DNA of 64,000 bases from Cunninghamia lanceolata (GCA_027924645.1 BSBN01001225.1:10062001-10126000), one strand, 5' to 3'. Shown: positions 42,168 to 54,606, counted from the stretch's first letter. Numbers and translations are program-made. The notes: generated from the sequence alone by a model not told the origin.

Positions 42168-45100
42168 TGTTGGGACAGGAAAATTTGAAATTCTTCTTGT
42201 ATTCTTACCCACACATTTCTGACCAAACCAAAATTATTTCGCCCAAAATCATAATAAACAACTGATATATCCCATAAAATCCTGTGACTTTTATCACAAA
42301 TAATGTAAAAGGCCTCAAATTTTTAACATCGGCAAGACCTCATGCTAGTTATACCGATCCATGAGAAACTTGTTGAAATAGCTATCGGCATGAGAATAAG
42401 GGTTGGGGAGAAGATTTCAGAAGTCACCGATGGAGAAAATGATACCGATGGCTTTTCGTTGGGGAGAAAGTTACCAGGCACGCTGGTCGGTATAAGATAT
42501 TACTACCGGTGAATACTCTACAAGACCTCCCGATGATGTAGATCATACCGATAAGAAATTTTGGTAGGACTCTCATCGATCATTCAGTGGAATGGAGGGA
42601 ATTAGTAGTCATCGGCAGGAGATAAGCATCGGGAAGAAAAATTAAGGACTCTCTGATACTCTAAAGTCTCACCAATTGAAGAAAAGTGCTTCGGCGTAGC
42701 TTACACCGATATGCATGAAGATCTAGACCTGAAATAATAATTCAATGGAGCTTAGAAGATGGAAGCAAAAAATTATATGTGTATGTATTGGTGTACACAT
42801 AATTGCATGTATTGGATATACAAAGCTATATACATATCACGGAATCGAAAGGATTATGAAATGAGGTTTTATTGTTGTATCTTTCGGGCTTTGTAAGTAT
42901 ATGTTTCGGGACATACATTGCGGTATACATACAATGCGGAACTCAGGAAATATTAAAATCTGGTTAAAGTGATGCATCATATTTTAACATATGTCGAAAG
43001 ATACATTTCACTTTATATACATCGTGGAGCCGAAAAGTAAGTAAACTGTGGTTTATAAAAAGGAGAAGTCTGAAAAGGAGATACAAGAGAGTTTGTATGT
43101 ATCAGGCCTTGTATCTAAGGGTAAAACTATTATTGTATCTCAAAGATACAACCAGAAAAGTGATGTGGGCTCCACCGTTTGCATATTGGGCTTGTATAAA
43201 TAACAATGTATATCTTTGATATACAAGCCGATATACAAGTTAAAAGGATGTAAATAAGAGATACAAACTGGATGCGAAAAGAAAGTTAAATACTGAAAAG
43301 TCTTTGTATGTTCGGGGTGCTTGTATGTTTATAATATACATACCCGATATACAAAGGAATAAAAAACATCACTGGGGATAAAAGGTAAAGAGAGGGTTTG
43401 TATAAGATGCTTTGTATGTGTGCTTATACAAGATAACATACAAACGGCAATATAAAAAGAAAATATACAAAACCTGACATAATTGGAGATTTGAACATTG
43501 TATACATCGTGTGGGGTCCGAGTTTGTATGTGAGAAATGTATGTATCCAATATGCAAAAAGATGTACAAAAGATGATACAATTCCGGACCCGATTAGAAA
43601 GTCAAATTTTGAGAACTTTGTGTGAAGTCCGTGCTTGTATATTATAATGCATTGTATCTGATATACAAAAGGAGAGATGCAGTTGTGGATTGTATGTATA
43701 TAAGATACATACAATGGCAGATCCAAAGATAATTCCAATTCATTTCATAAATCCAATTAAGTTTGCGATTGTATAAAAAAGTGTATGCATACATGATATA
43801 CAAAAAAGGTGATACAAATGCAGATTCGAAGGTGATTTCAATTCATTTCATAAACCTGGCCAGGCCCGCTCTTGTGTACAGAAGAAAATGTATCTGGTAT
43901 ACAAAAGATATGTATACAAAAGGAGGATGCAGAAAAATATACAAGGATGGATCTGAAATCCAATTTATTTTATAGACCTGATGGAGTCCGCACTTGTATG
44001 TGTGTCCCAAATGCATATACAAAAGTTGATACACAGGAATTTCTGATGCATATATGTGTATTACAACTCTGAGATGGATTTGTTTGTTGCCAGAGCAATA
44101 TGAAGAGGGTCATATAAAACAAAAATGAGATTTTGTCGATGTAAAAATCGATGTATTGCTTTCAGCAATGAGAACAGATGCAACTTATTCGATAGAAACT
44201 GTAATATGGAATACCTTGACAAATGAAGATTAATGGATCCATCTCTTAATCAAATTCATCTATTTCTTAATCCATTTATGTGAAAAGGTGTGAGCCACGA
44301 ATAGTCATATTGTTTCGGCCTGAAGTTTGTCTCCTTCACACATATATAAGGGAACCAAGGCAAAAAAGAAAACGGGGGATCTACGGAATCATCAGCAGTA
44401 GAATATAATACATATAATTTACAATGTATCTCAAAGACCATGTTGCAAGTTTATTATTGAAGTAAACTGAAGTTCTCTGATTCAGTGGTTCTATTCTTGC
44501 ATCAATTGTTTGTTAAGATTATTCAATTGTGTGGTTGTCTCCATTTCAGTATTTCCTTGTTATTCAAATTAATATATCAAGTATATAGTTAATTTGTCAA
44601 TGCACATTTGCTGTATCTGTGTGATTGAATAAATTGGTTTCCATTAGAGGAATTAAAATCCTTCTGATCAATCACAATAACCTGGAAGTGTTAGTTTGGA
44701 TTACTAAGAAGAATCATATAATTAGGATTGTCATTCTGTCTCCAAATTGATATTGTCTGTTATCTTGCATATTTCATTCAATTGGTTCCTTTAAGAATGG
44801 ATTAAATTACCTTCTAGTGAGTAACAAGAAAACTGATTGTATTAGTTGGATTATTAAGAAGAGTTTGTCAGTCATCTCCCTGCACGTTTATACAAGTTAT
44901 AAACTAAAATATTGTGCCAAACAATTAGAATTATTGCCCACTATAAGCCACTAGTCTTAGTCCTTCATTTGACTTTGTTTACCCAACAAGGCACTGGTCT
45001 TATTTCAATTCATCATTTAAATCCTTTTATTTACACAATCATAAAATTCACCTTGATATTTCTACCAACCATTCATTAGATATAGAATTCATTAGCAAGC

Positions 45101-45340
45101 TTTCATCTATCCTACACCATTTGCCACTGTAGATAGACCTATTTACTTAGTCAAAATACTTATCCTCAACCTACTTTAATTTTCAAGGTTCACCCACCTA
45201 GGTTTATTAGGACCTAAAGTGTAAAGAATCATCAAACCCTAAAGGTTGATTCCGTCGCATTAGTTCAAAAATGTTGCGAATCTAAGCATAGAGCCTGACA
45301 TTCTCTTAGGATTAGCAACCTGCATTTTTGAGACCTAACA
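42168..45340 (+). repeat. 3' LTR of Tat-2
   Basis: Same ends as the 5' copy (TGTTGGGACAGG to GAGACCTAACA) and collinear with it throughout. Differences are mostly transitions and are denser in the first 600 bp. The TATA box is at 44343-44350. CACAC follows. Confidence 0.93.
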
Positions 45341-45345
45341 CACAC

Positions 45346-46290
45346 AACAACAAAAATTGCACACAGAAAATAAAACTTTCTTTATTGATTTGGACAACTT
45401 ATTAAATTACAGAAGCTCAAATACAATTAGAGGAATCAACCCTCCACAGGTTGCAACACATTACAGCTTCCTCTCACAAGACTCTGGAATCATCTGCCAT
45501 ATGTAACCCCAAATCTGCTAGGGTTTCTATTTTCCCACCTATTCTTGACTCTACACTTTCCCCCTTAACTCTGCTACTATCCAGGGTTCCCAAAAATGGT
45601 TATTAATAGCCTTTTTGGCGGCCAACAACCTAATTTCAAAATTTGCATCTCTCTCCAAAAATAGGTCAACTTCCTGGAGCCATAACTTTTGATCCGGGTG
45701 TTTGATTGACGAACCGTTTTATGCGTTGGAAAGCTCGCAGAGTGCTCTACGCGCTAAGAACCAGCTTTGCTGGTTCTGACCATTTTCAGGCCCCTACGGG
45801 GCCATTTAGTGCCTCAAACCTGAGTTTGAATAATTTTCAAGCATTTTTTAGGAAACAAAAACTTTAATATCTTTCAGCTCGCAAATGATCTTTGCGTGAT
45901 TCCTTCACCAAAGGTCTTATTTTTAGTTACGAAGCCTCCTATAAATTTTCACTTCAATCTTGCCCAAATGCAAACTTTCCTAAAATAGCAGGTTGCTATT
46001 TTTAGCAGTTTGGAAAAACTGAAAGTTCTACATCATTATTCAAGCGATTATGGAACTAGAACCATAAATTTTGAAAAGAAGTGGAAAGAACATCAATAAT
46101 TTTGAAACACATCTTTTTTTGGGTGATGCAAGATTGCCCTTTCACCACTGGATGCTCTTGTATCAATTCCATATTGGCTCTTGTCTAGGGTTTTGCACCC
46201 GTTATTTTCAAAACAGGTGCCTATTTCTATCAGGTTTTTTTTGCCCCCACGACTTCCATGAAAAGTGGACTCATCTTCTTGCGGGCACCC
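45346..46290. mobile_element. Element B, right part
   Basis: Resumes after the second CACAC and ends TTCTTGCGGGCACCC, inverted relative to 25792. TGGT follows (46291-46294). It contains two small perfect hairpins (AGAACCAGCTTTGCTGGTTCT at 45748-45768 and GGCCCCTACGGGGCC near 45790) and repeats such as GCACCCGTTATTTTC near 46195. No ORF has recognisable similarity. Confidence 0.7.
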
Positions 46291-46294
46291 TGGT

Positions 46295-46691
46295 GTTATA
46301 CAAAGTTGTGCTCATTCCTTGATCCTTCACCTATCCTTACCACCACATATTCTCATACATTCAACCTTATGCCATCCATATTTGTACATATTCCAATGCA
46401 TTTGACATTTGTTACACTCTTATGTCTAGGTATACATTCCTACATTAAAATCAACATTCCCTTGTCTTGGGTCAATCCCACAACATGGGATCAATCCCAT
46501 ACCCACAAAATTGTCAAACCTTGAAATTTAAATATATAAATTCAAAATTTGTCAACTCCTTCCCGTATTATTCTCTCCATGAGCTAACTTTGTACATAGT
46601 TTACATTATTAGTTGCTTTGTCTTAATATTTAAATATATTAAATGTGCATCATTTTATTATCTCATGATTCACTAAAAATCCTATGCATTG
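46295..46691. other. Unassigned DNA between element B and Tat-3
   Basis: About 400 AT-rich bases with no ORF of note and no repeat I can connect to the other elements. It may be host sequence or the remains of an older element. CATTG (46687-46691) should be the target copy of Tat-3 on this side. Confidence 0.4.
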
Positions 46692-47578
46692 TGTTAGGTC
46701 TCAAAAACGCAGGTTGTTAACCCTAAGAGGATGCCAAGCTCTCTTAATGCTTTTGGCTAATGACACGAGGCAAATATGGTTAAGACCCCCTTCACTTCAG
46801 GCTTTACTAGACCTAGGTGGGTATACCTTGACTATTAATGCAGACTTGTATGACCTTCACAGTGGCATATGGGTGTGAAGTAGATGTAATGCTGTGAATT
46901 ATTCTTACTCCTAATGTGTGAGTTTTTTAAATGCGTGAATAAAATTGCGAAGTGTAAAAGATTGTTATATAATCATTTTGACCAGTGCCTAATGCTATTT
47001 GGTAATGGGGTCAAGAATCATATGAATTGCTGAATTATTTGGCTTAACTCTGACTATCTGACACTTTTTAAATGCTTACACCTTATGTAAACGTGAAAGG
47101 TTGTTGGTTGTTAGACTCTTCTTTAAGATCCAGTTGATTTTTCCAAATTATTGTGGTTGTTTGAAAGGGTTTAATTCTACTTTGAAGGAAACCAACTAAA
47201 TTGATTTACTTAAAGGATTTTAACTCAAGGCAGAGACTAATGAATGTAAATCACTTAGGACTTAAATCAACTTCTGATAGAAACAAATCAAAATACACCA
47301 CACAAAGACAACAAATGTGCCTTAATAAATCTAATGATTTAAATAACTAGAAGTAACCACGATGGAGACAGTCAAGCAACTCATAAACTTGAATATCAAC
47401 AAAATATCAGAACACCACAAATATATCCATAGATGAAATCATTCTTGCCCATTATAATATTAAAATATCATAAACATTCAGTATCTTAAGCTTGAAATAT
47501 GACTGGAGATAATAATATTAAATATATAAATCGTCTTGCTGCCAATTGATTGATGATTTCAACTAGGCCTTGGTCTCC

Positions 47579-47588
47579 CTTATAAATA
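47579..47588 (-). promoter_or_regulatory. TATA box of the Tat-3 3' LTR
   Basis: TATTTATAAG on the minus strand is followed by GGAGACCAAGG, matching TATATAAGGGAACCAAGG in Tat-2. The same box in the 5' LTR is at 63766-63775. ORF3 lies upstream of it, that is, in U3. Confidence 0.7.
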
Positions 47589-47876
47589 TGGGAAGCAAAC
47601 AAGCTTCGGTCCTGAATCGACATAACTATTCATAAATTGCATCTTTTCATAACTAAACATAATTAAGAAATAGATTATGGGCGTAAGCAATCTGATTAAG
47701 ATCTGGATCCGTTAAACTTCGTAGAGCACATGTGACCACAGGCATGGCAAGGTACTCCTCTCCATGTTTTAGTAGCTGTCAAATGTGCTTTTGTCCGTTC
47801 TTATTGCTAAAGCAATATATTGATTTATACATTGCAAAAAATATAAAAATTTTATTTCTTGTTTCACTCAACCCCT

Positions 47877-50854
47877 TCATGCTGTTCTAGCAATGAATAA
47901 ATTTATCTTAGAAACATGATCGATGTACTCCTGGGTTGCTAGGATATCTATAGAGATTATATCACTCATGGCTGATTCCAGAGTAAAGATCTTAACTAAA
48001 CATGTATGTGTATTCTCTATTACTCTATCTTCATTATTGATTTTCTCAAGATCTGTGGGCAGTAATTGGATCAATTCACTTTTCCAAATATCTTTTTCTT
48101 GTAAATTTCCTTCAGTGTTAAAGAAACTGGGTAATGCCATGTCCAAATGCTAATCAAAATCACTTAAGTCTTCTGTTAACAAAGCATTGAATCTCTCATG
48201 CTCACTGATCAGATCATCATATTCTTTGAACACTTTTTCTTCAACACTTGCTTTAGATTTTAGATCCTCCTTCTTTTCAAGCATCCTAAGGTGTAATCTC
48301 TTATGTTCCTGATAAACATTGTGTGTCCTTTTATGTAACTCCCATATTTTATCATTATTCCCCTCTATATTCTCAAATCTTCTTTTAATCAGTTCTGAGG
48401 TTATGTTGTATTTAACAATTTTTATCTCAGTTTCTAGTTGGTCACTCCTTTTCTGGAACTTCTCTACTTTGATCCTCCAATAGTTGGCATCTGCTCTTGC
48501 CTCTACCACCTTTTTATTAGCCTCTAGATATAGTGAGTAACTGCTGGATAATGTTGGCAACTTATCTTTATAGGTGGCAACTTCTTGCCTCAATTTTGCA
48601 TTTTCTGCCATATATGCATTATTTTTCTTCACCAATTGCTTAATATGAGACTTTGTAATCTAGCCACATTAAAATTCAAATCAGTAGTCTCAAGAGGATC
48701 TGTATCTTCAACTCTTTGTATCATGAGATAACCAAACACTTTATCTAGATTATCGATGATTTGAGGCCTTTTATTTGGGGGGTAAAGTGTCCATATTAGA
48801 AAAGTTGCTTTGTCAGGATCATATCCTGACCCTATTTTGATCTTATCTAGAGCTTTAATGCTTAGCTGCATCTTCTTATCTTGATTTCTTCTGAAAGTAT
48901 CAAAAATAATGGTAGATGTCATATCCCATCCTAAGACTAGCATCACCCCTGCTTCTTCAAGTAATTTTCTTCCCTTAAATCTAGAGTCATGGTCTCCATT
49001 TCCTTATTAATTTCTATTTGGAGTGCTTGTAATATCTCAACTTGTACCTCAAGAGTAATATCTTTCATCTTTTCTCTAGCTTGTTTGCCTTTGTACTCAT
49101 ATAAGAAAGCTTTGAATTCAACAGTTCTGATAAAGTCATCATCTGAAACAAATTTCTTATTTGCCATATGTCTTATGTGATCTGACAATTTATCAGGGGC
49201 TTCCATTCTGACCTCTTCTCTATCCTCAGGAGGTTCATAATTTTCAATTATAGGCTCAAAGCTCTGTACATCTTCATCTCCTATATCAAATTCTTCCTCC
49301 TTTGCATTTTTAGTATCAAGAGAGAAATTGATGTTTGGTGTAGATTGAGGAGAGATATGATCCAATGGTACCTCACACTCAACTTGTGTCTCTTTAACAA
49401 ATTTTCCTTTTCTTTCTAAAATGTGAGAAGGAACATTCATAGTCAAATATGATGCATGTGTAATAAGCATATCCAACCTTTCAATGGGATCATCAATATC
49501 CAGAAAATCTCCTATATAAGTGGGGTTTTTGGCTACCCTCCAAGCCTTAGCCAACATTACTTTATGATACAAACTCCTTCTTTCAACTGCAATTCTTTCA
49601 TCACAATTTCTGATTAAATCATCCTCAATAAATGGCACATGGTGGTATCTTTTCAATTTTTTATTTATTTTGACACCACTTATGAAGTGTTCAGGGTCAA
49701 AATTCTCCCTTGAATTCCCTGATGGTAATCTGAAATGTTCCAGTTTTTTATCAATTAATTGATATCCTTTATCAGAAAGTACTGTAAAGTCTCCAAAAGA
49801 TAGAGTACTAGGCATGAATGACTACTTGTTATGACTCTTTAGGTGCATAAAATCAGAATAAGCTAATTGCCTTACAATATCTAAATAGGCAATCCTATCT
49901 GGACATGTTTTTGGTAGCAAAAATGGTGGTCCCTCATACCCATACACTCTTATCTTAGTGCAGTCATTATAAGCATACCAGTCACCCCAAAAGTGACTAA
50001 ATTTTCCCTTTTCATTTGTATCCTTCGGCCTTAGGAATCTCTATATTTCTACTGACAAATTGTGATCACAAGGATGACCTAACAACTTATACACAGGCTT
50101 TACAAAATATTCTTCAATATAAGGATAGTGATATTTTTCACATCTGCTATCCCATATAGTAGTCCACACTTGTATAGGTTTAAGATCTCCATTCTTGTCC
50201 AAATCCCTTATTCTTAAATGTTCATCCCATAGACATATATTTTGCCCTTCATACATGATAAGATGCATAAGCAAAGAGTAGTGTATGAATTTACTACCTC
50301 TATTTTTTTATAGCAGTCAACTCATTATGAAGGTTATTGGAAAGGAACTTGACACAATTCAAAGGTCATGCATCTTGGCTTTGCACATCTACAGTGAGAA
50401 CCATTGATGCAATTTCCATAAACATAGAGGCCTCTAGGCCCAGTAGTTGACATATAGAATAATAGGCCCATTTGAAATATTCTTCAAACAATTCTATGGA
50501 ATAAGGTGGCTCCTCCACCCCTGAAAACACTCTGAGCTTGTTCCCTTCATCTTGGGGCCTATGTAAAGGTAGCCTCCACCTCTTGTAGTCATTTCTTAGA
50601 TTATAATACTCGTTCAACAAATCTCTGAGTCTGAATTTCATATCAAAACTAGAATCCAACTGAAACACCATTGCTATAAAATTTTTGGTAATAGGGATGA
50701 AACCAAACCCATCCTTTTGTTCAATTAGGCAGGTTTGTGGGTTGTACTTCTCAGCCACAACTTTCAACAATTCCACATTGACAAATACATTTGGCACTAT
50801 AAGCTTTCCAAGGTTCATTCTCCATGGATTTGAGATAGGTTTATGCCTATGCAT
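47877..50854 (-). pseudogene. ORF3 of Tat-3, unknown protein of about 990 codons, apparently in U3
   Basis: Six frame segments (50854-50366, 50274-50041, 49815-48943, 48946-48629, 48635-48150 and 48146-47877) form one protein with frameshifts and a few stops. The first Met is MHRHKPISNPWRMN. The N-terminal 400 residues align with ORF3 of Tat-1 (VPxVxxxxEL, EYFVxP, PFxLPK, GxFTVxxxxxxL). An acidic middle follows, and the C-terminus is a coiled coil (48635-48150). I see no zinc finger, nuclease motif, signal peptide or membrane segment, and no known family. A TATATAAAC box lies about 65 bp upstream of the ATG once S1 is removed. Position between integrase and the TATA box puts it at the 3' end of the genomic RNA. 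Confidence 0.7.
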
Positions 50855-50886
50855 TTTCCTATAATGATATATAAAAAGATCGTAAC

Positions 50887-52123
50887 TGTAACGTTAGAAA
50901 ATGTCCCCTTGGGGGCTTTTCCCTCATAAGGTTTAGCTCCTGGGCCTTTAGAATGCATGTAGGACATTTTAGTTCATATTTTGGCATCCCGATGGAATGA
51001 GACCTAGGTTCCATGGAAAATTAGACCTAGGTGGACCCCTTGAGCTACACCCTGCCTAAAATAGAGGGGAGGACTTGGGCGCCTACACCGTAGTCCTGCC
51101 CTATTTTGGGGCATCCCTAATTTTTGGGTGTCGATTTATGACCATTATTTGGTTATTTTGCCGACACGGTAAAGTTTGAATTTTAATTTCTTAGTGAGAG
51201 AGCTTGTAGTTGCATATATAATCAAGCTTAGGCATTCATTTGTAAACTAGATGATAATTAGATAGCAAGTGTGATGTTCAAGTATTCTCAAGGTGATTCA
51301 AGGTTTCTATTGTGTTGCAAGAGCAGACTTGTATGTTTTGTGTGTTGATATTTGCAGATTTGAGCATCAATCTTCTCATGGCATGAAGAGCATCTTCGTC
51401 CATGAGAGCTTCACTACAAGGTGATATATAATTGTGTTTTTATCATTGATTCCTTTGGTTTTTGGCCTTTGCCTCACAAGGGCATGCCCTCTTTATCTTA
51501 CAATAGTGTTCAGACATTTAAGTGTCCTCTAGGTTTTGATTGAGGCAAATCTCTAAACACCACAACCCACAAACCAAGTCTTATGATTGCAAGTTACAAG
51601 TGTCGCATCTAGAAAAAGTGGAGTTGCAGAAAGGCTTGGCAGACATCAGGGATTCAGGATCTGAAGAGAAGTTAGACACAGGAGCACTTCTAGGACTAGG
51701 GCACTCGCAATAGTGTCCTCCACAGACAAATCTTGGGAAACAGAAGTTACAGGGTTGATCAGTTTCGGAAGGAGGTCCAAATTCCTTGAAAAAGTAGGTA
51801 CCTTGGAATTGGGCGCCCGCACCTTAGAACCCTAAAAATAGGTATTCTGCAATTTGCTATTTTACTTCCATCTACAAGAGCTTTTTCTGTCTTTCATCAA
51901 TTTGTTGTCGTATTTGCATAATTAGGGTTTTAATGGTTAATTGGACATAAGAGAAGGAAAATTTGATAATTAATTCCCTAATATAAGTTTCCCTTCATTT
52001 GCAAGTGACCTAGGGTATGATAGTGCTCATCACTCGACCCTAGATCCTTCAATGTTTAGTGGAAAGGAGGGTTTTAACATCTAAACAACAAAAGATTAAA
52101 AAAATCCAATTTTACCCTAAACA
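50887..52123 (+). mobile_element. S1: solo LTR inserted in Tat-3
   Basis: 1,237 bp, starting TGTAACGTTAG and ending CCCTAAACA, with a perfect GTAAC on both sides (50882-50886 and 52124-52128). A TATA-like TATATAAT lies at 51215-51222 on the plus strand, which sets the likely orientation. There is no internal region and no partner LTR here, so it is the product of LTR-LTR recombination. It lies between the putative ORF3 promoter and the ORF3 start. Confidence 0.88.
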
Positions 52124-52128
52124 GTAAC

Positions 52129-53407
52129 CCCTGATTGGAGTCCATATATCCCCTATTTGTTTATATATCTTCTAATTTTTCTTCTCGGTGATTCAATTGG
52201 GCATTTCTCCTAGACCTCTGTCCTGAACTTGGGCATTGATCTATTAAGTCTTGGTTTAGGTGTCTTTCCTCTAATTTCTATCTTTTCCCTCTAGGGTTTT
52301 CAACTGTCTCTTCCATAATATAAACTTATACAAGAAAATCCCTATTGCTATGAACACAATTCAAACCAGTAAGCTGTAAATTTTAGGCTTTAAAGTACTT
52401 ACTTGGATATATAGTCACTGTTTCTTGAATGGTGGTTTTTGCTACGCCCTACCCTTGCTCCTCATGTTTTCTTAATGATTCAATCTTTTCAAGATTTGCA
52501 TCGATATACCTGGTTTTGTGTATTAATGGTTTCTCATGTCATTGAGGGGACATTTAATTTTTTGAATAAGGGTCGTTTGATAGTCGCCAAAGATGTCATG
52601 TCATTATTTTATCAGGATGATCAATTTCATAGTTGTTTTTGATATTTTTTTATGCTTTTATTACCTTTAGAATATCAGAATGACCTTAGATGGTGTCCTA
52701 CCGAAATCCCCTCATATGAATGTCTCTTCGATATTTATTTGTCCCTTCAATATCCCCTTGTTCATAATGTCATTTGTATTTTTGAAGGGACTAGAAATGG
52801 CCTCTCTTCGACATCCCGAATTCATCTCGAAGTACTTCTCTTTATTCATAATTGCTGACAGCTTATTGGTAGGACTGGGAATTGAGTTACCCTGACATTC
52901 CAATGTCTTGTTTCAAAATGTTTTCATTTTTATCACTTTATCGGCGAGACATATTTAGGTGTCACGTCGATATTCATCAGTCCTCTCGATGTGCCTTTAT
53001 GTCCTCAGAATATCGAAGAGACCCTGAAAGACTCATTCTGACACACTGATCTATAAGTCCCTTCGACTTTTTGATATCAGCTTGATATATTTCCTAGTTG
53101 TCTGTTTTGCCTTTCTGAATTTGCGGACTACCAAAGAGACCCGAAAGTGAGTCTCCCTGATATGGCGTCCCTGATATGTCAAATCTTGTTTTATCAAATG
53201 ATACCCTAAGGGGACCCTATTTACATGGGCGTATTTTTTTGATGTGATTTTTTCCTTTTAGGGCTAATATGAACTTAATGGGTTTAGGATTTAGGGTCCA
53301 AGGGATGTATTATTCTAAGTGGGGAAATTTCAATGATATGTTAGATATAACATGATGGTGGGAAATGAATTTTTATCAAATTTTTAGGGTTAAATTTTTT
53401 TCCAATA
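52129..53407 (-). repeat. Distal U3 of the Tat-3 LTR with ATATCG/TCGAAG motif cluster
   Basis: 1.28 kb between S1 and the LTR start. The stretch 52680-53180 is dense in ATATCGA, TCGAAG, CTTCGA and GGGAC-type motifs on both strands, comparable in layout to the TTGTAT array of Tat-2 but with another motif. I see no convincing ORF. Confidence 0.55.
52160..52171 (-). promoter_or_regulatory. TATA-like box upstream of ORF3
   Basis: The minus strand reads AGATATATAAAC, a good plant TATA box. With S1 and its duplication removed it would lie about 65 bp before the first ATG of ORF3 (50854), a fitting distance for a separate ORF3 transcript. Confidence 0.45.
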
Positions 53408-53544
53408 GTGGCTCTAACTGGGGATGAATGGTCGTGAGGTCATTGCAAGAATTCAGAAGATATTCTCTAGGGTACAGACTGATGGTGGTGGGGGGTCGAG
53501 AAATGGAAACCCTAATCTACTATGCATGGAAAAAGAAAAGATTT

Positions 53545-54606
53545 TTATGAGAAGTATTTCAGGAATTGTCCATGCACTGGCAATTCCTATTTGTCACCAC
53601 TCATATTCTATAGGAAATAAGAATCTTCACCACATTTACTAGTGATGATAAATGGGCCCATCCATAATGGCTCAAAATTACCATGTTTTCCTTTATCTTG
53701 TCCTGTGGTGTTCCACATTAGTACCATATCATCCACCTTAAATTTTCTTTCCTTAGCCCTTTTATAAAACAAATATTTCATCTGTAATTGCATTTTTTCA
53801 TTTTGTTCCGAAGCTTGGGCCCTCATTTCATCCAGTTTAGCCAATTGTTCCATTCTCTCTTCCATGGGTTCAGGAACATCTATGGCTTCTTGGAGAATAA
53901 ATTTGTAAACTGGCAAGAGATTATGTACAAGTAACTTGGCTTGTGCGCCATATACTAGTTCAAATGGGGATTTTCTTGTGCTCTTCTTTATACTAACCCT
54001 ATCTACCCACAAAGCCATTTTTAGTTTTGAGTCCTAGGCCTTCTTGTTATTTTCTAGCATTCTTTTAATTATTTTCAAGATGCTTTTGTTGCTTGATTCT
54101 CCTTCTCCATTAGCCTGAGGATGATATAGGGAAGCATATGAAATTGTTATGCCATATGATTCACAAAATGTTTTGAACTCTTTTGATCTGAAACACATGC
54201 CATTATCTGTGGTGAGTCTTATTGGAACTCCAAACCTAGTGATAATATTTTCTATTAGAAAATTAACCACCACCTTACTAGTGGCCTATCCAGTAGGGAT
54301 TGCTTCTATTCACTTTGTAAAGTAATCTGTTGCTACCAAAATCCATTTATGTCCACCACTAGATTTTTCTACAATTTCCCCTACAAAGTCAATTCCCCAT
54401 TGATGAAATGGAGCTTCAACCTGCATTGGCCTTAGTGGTACAACTCCTTGATAGTTTAGTTTTCCAGAGAACTTTTGACATGCTTCACATTTTCTCACAT
54501 ATTTGTGGGCATCCTTAAAAACTTTAGGCCAGTAGTAACCTGCTCTCATTATCTTATGGGCAATAGTCTTTGCTGAGAAGTGCCCCCCACACACACCTTC
54601 ATGTAT
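53545..54606 (-). pseudogene. pol: Integrase, Tat-3
   Basis: Complete in order, with a few stops. His2-Cys2 finger (MCGGHFSAKTIAHK, then KCEACQKF), core with Asp in GIDFVGEI, Asp in RLTTDNGMCF and Glu in GEGESSNKSILK, so the D,D-35-E triad is intact. The C-terminal domain has YKRAKERKFKVDDMVLMW and GPFIITSK. The protein ends HGQFLKYFS at TAA 53545-53547. Stops lie at about 54308, 54289 and 54030. Confidence 0.9.

Larger units (their letters stand above)
26809..45340 (+). mobile_element. Tat-2 Ty3/Gypsy element, complete, 18.5 kb with nested insert
   Basis: Both LTRs (3,176 and 3,173 bp) are present with CACAC on each side (26804-26808 and 45341-45345). The order is gag, protease, aRH, RT, degenerate RT-linked RNase H and integrase, which is the Tat type. 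TG-2 is inserted near the gag/pol join, so Tat-2 itself is about 13.3 kb. Unlike Tat-1 and Tat-3 it has no ORF3. The LTRs differ at a few percent of positions by eye, mostly transitions, so insertion was not very recent. It is inserted in element B. Many stops, an altered integrase Glu and altered aRH residues show it is dead. Confidence 0.93.
46692..53407 (-). repeat. 3' LTR of Tat-3, proposed full extent including ORF3
   Basis: The 3' end (46692, TGTTAGGTCTC on plus) matches the 5' LTR copy from 62877 over the whole 1.12 kb visible there, up to 47813. The 5' end is placed at 53407 because the conserved end of the internal region (AGAGCCAC) is followed there by TATTGGAAAA, matching TGTTGGGACA at the start of the Tat-2 LTR. 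The block 47590-47860 before the TATA box matches U3 of Tat-2 (GGATCCA...TCTTAATCA...CTATTTCTTAAT). ORF3 and S1 lie between these anchors. Without S1 the LTR would be about 5.5 kb. The alternative is an LTR of about 1.15 kb that ends near 47840. Confidence 0.6.

Noticed and set aside
48150..50854. ORF3 of Tat-3 as a host gene captured between elements
   Set aside because: A homologous ORF lies at the matching place in Tat-1, so it belongs to the retrotransposon. No introns or host-like flanks are seen.
50887..53407. A single 2.5 kb solo LTR from 50887 to 53407
   Set aside because: The perfect GTAAC duplication ends the inserted LTR at 52123. The rest up to 53407 joins the conserved internal end of Tat-3 and is its own U3.
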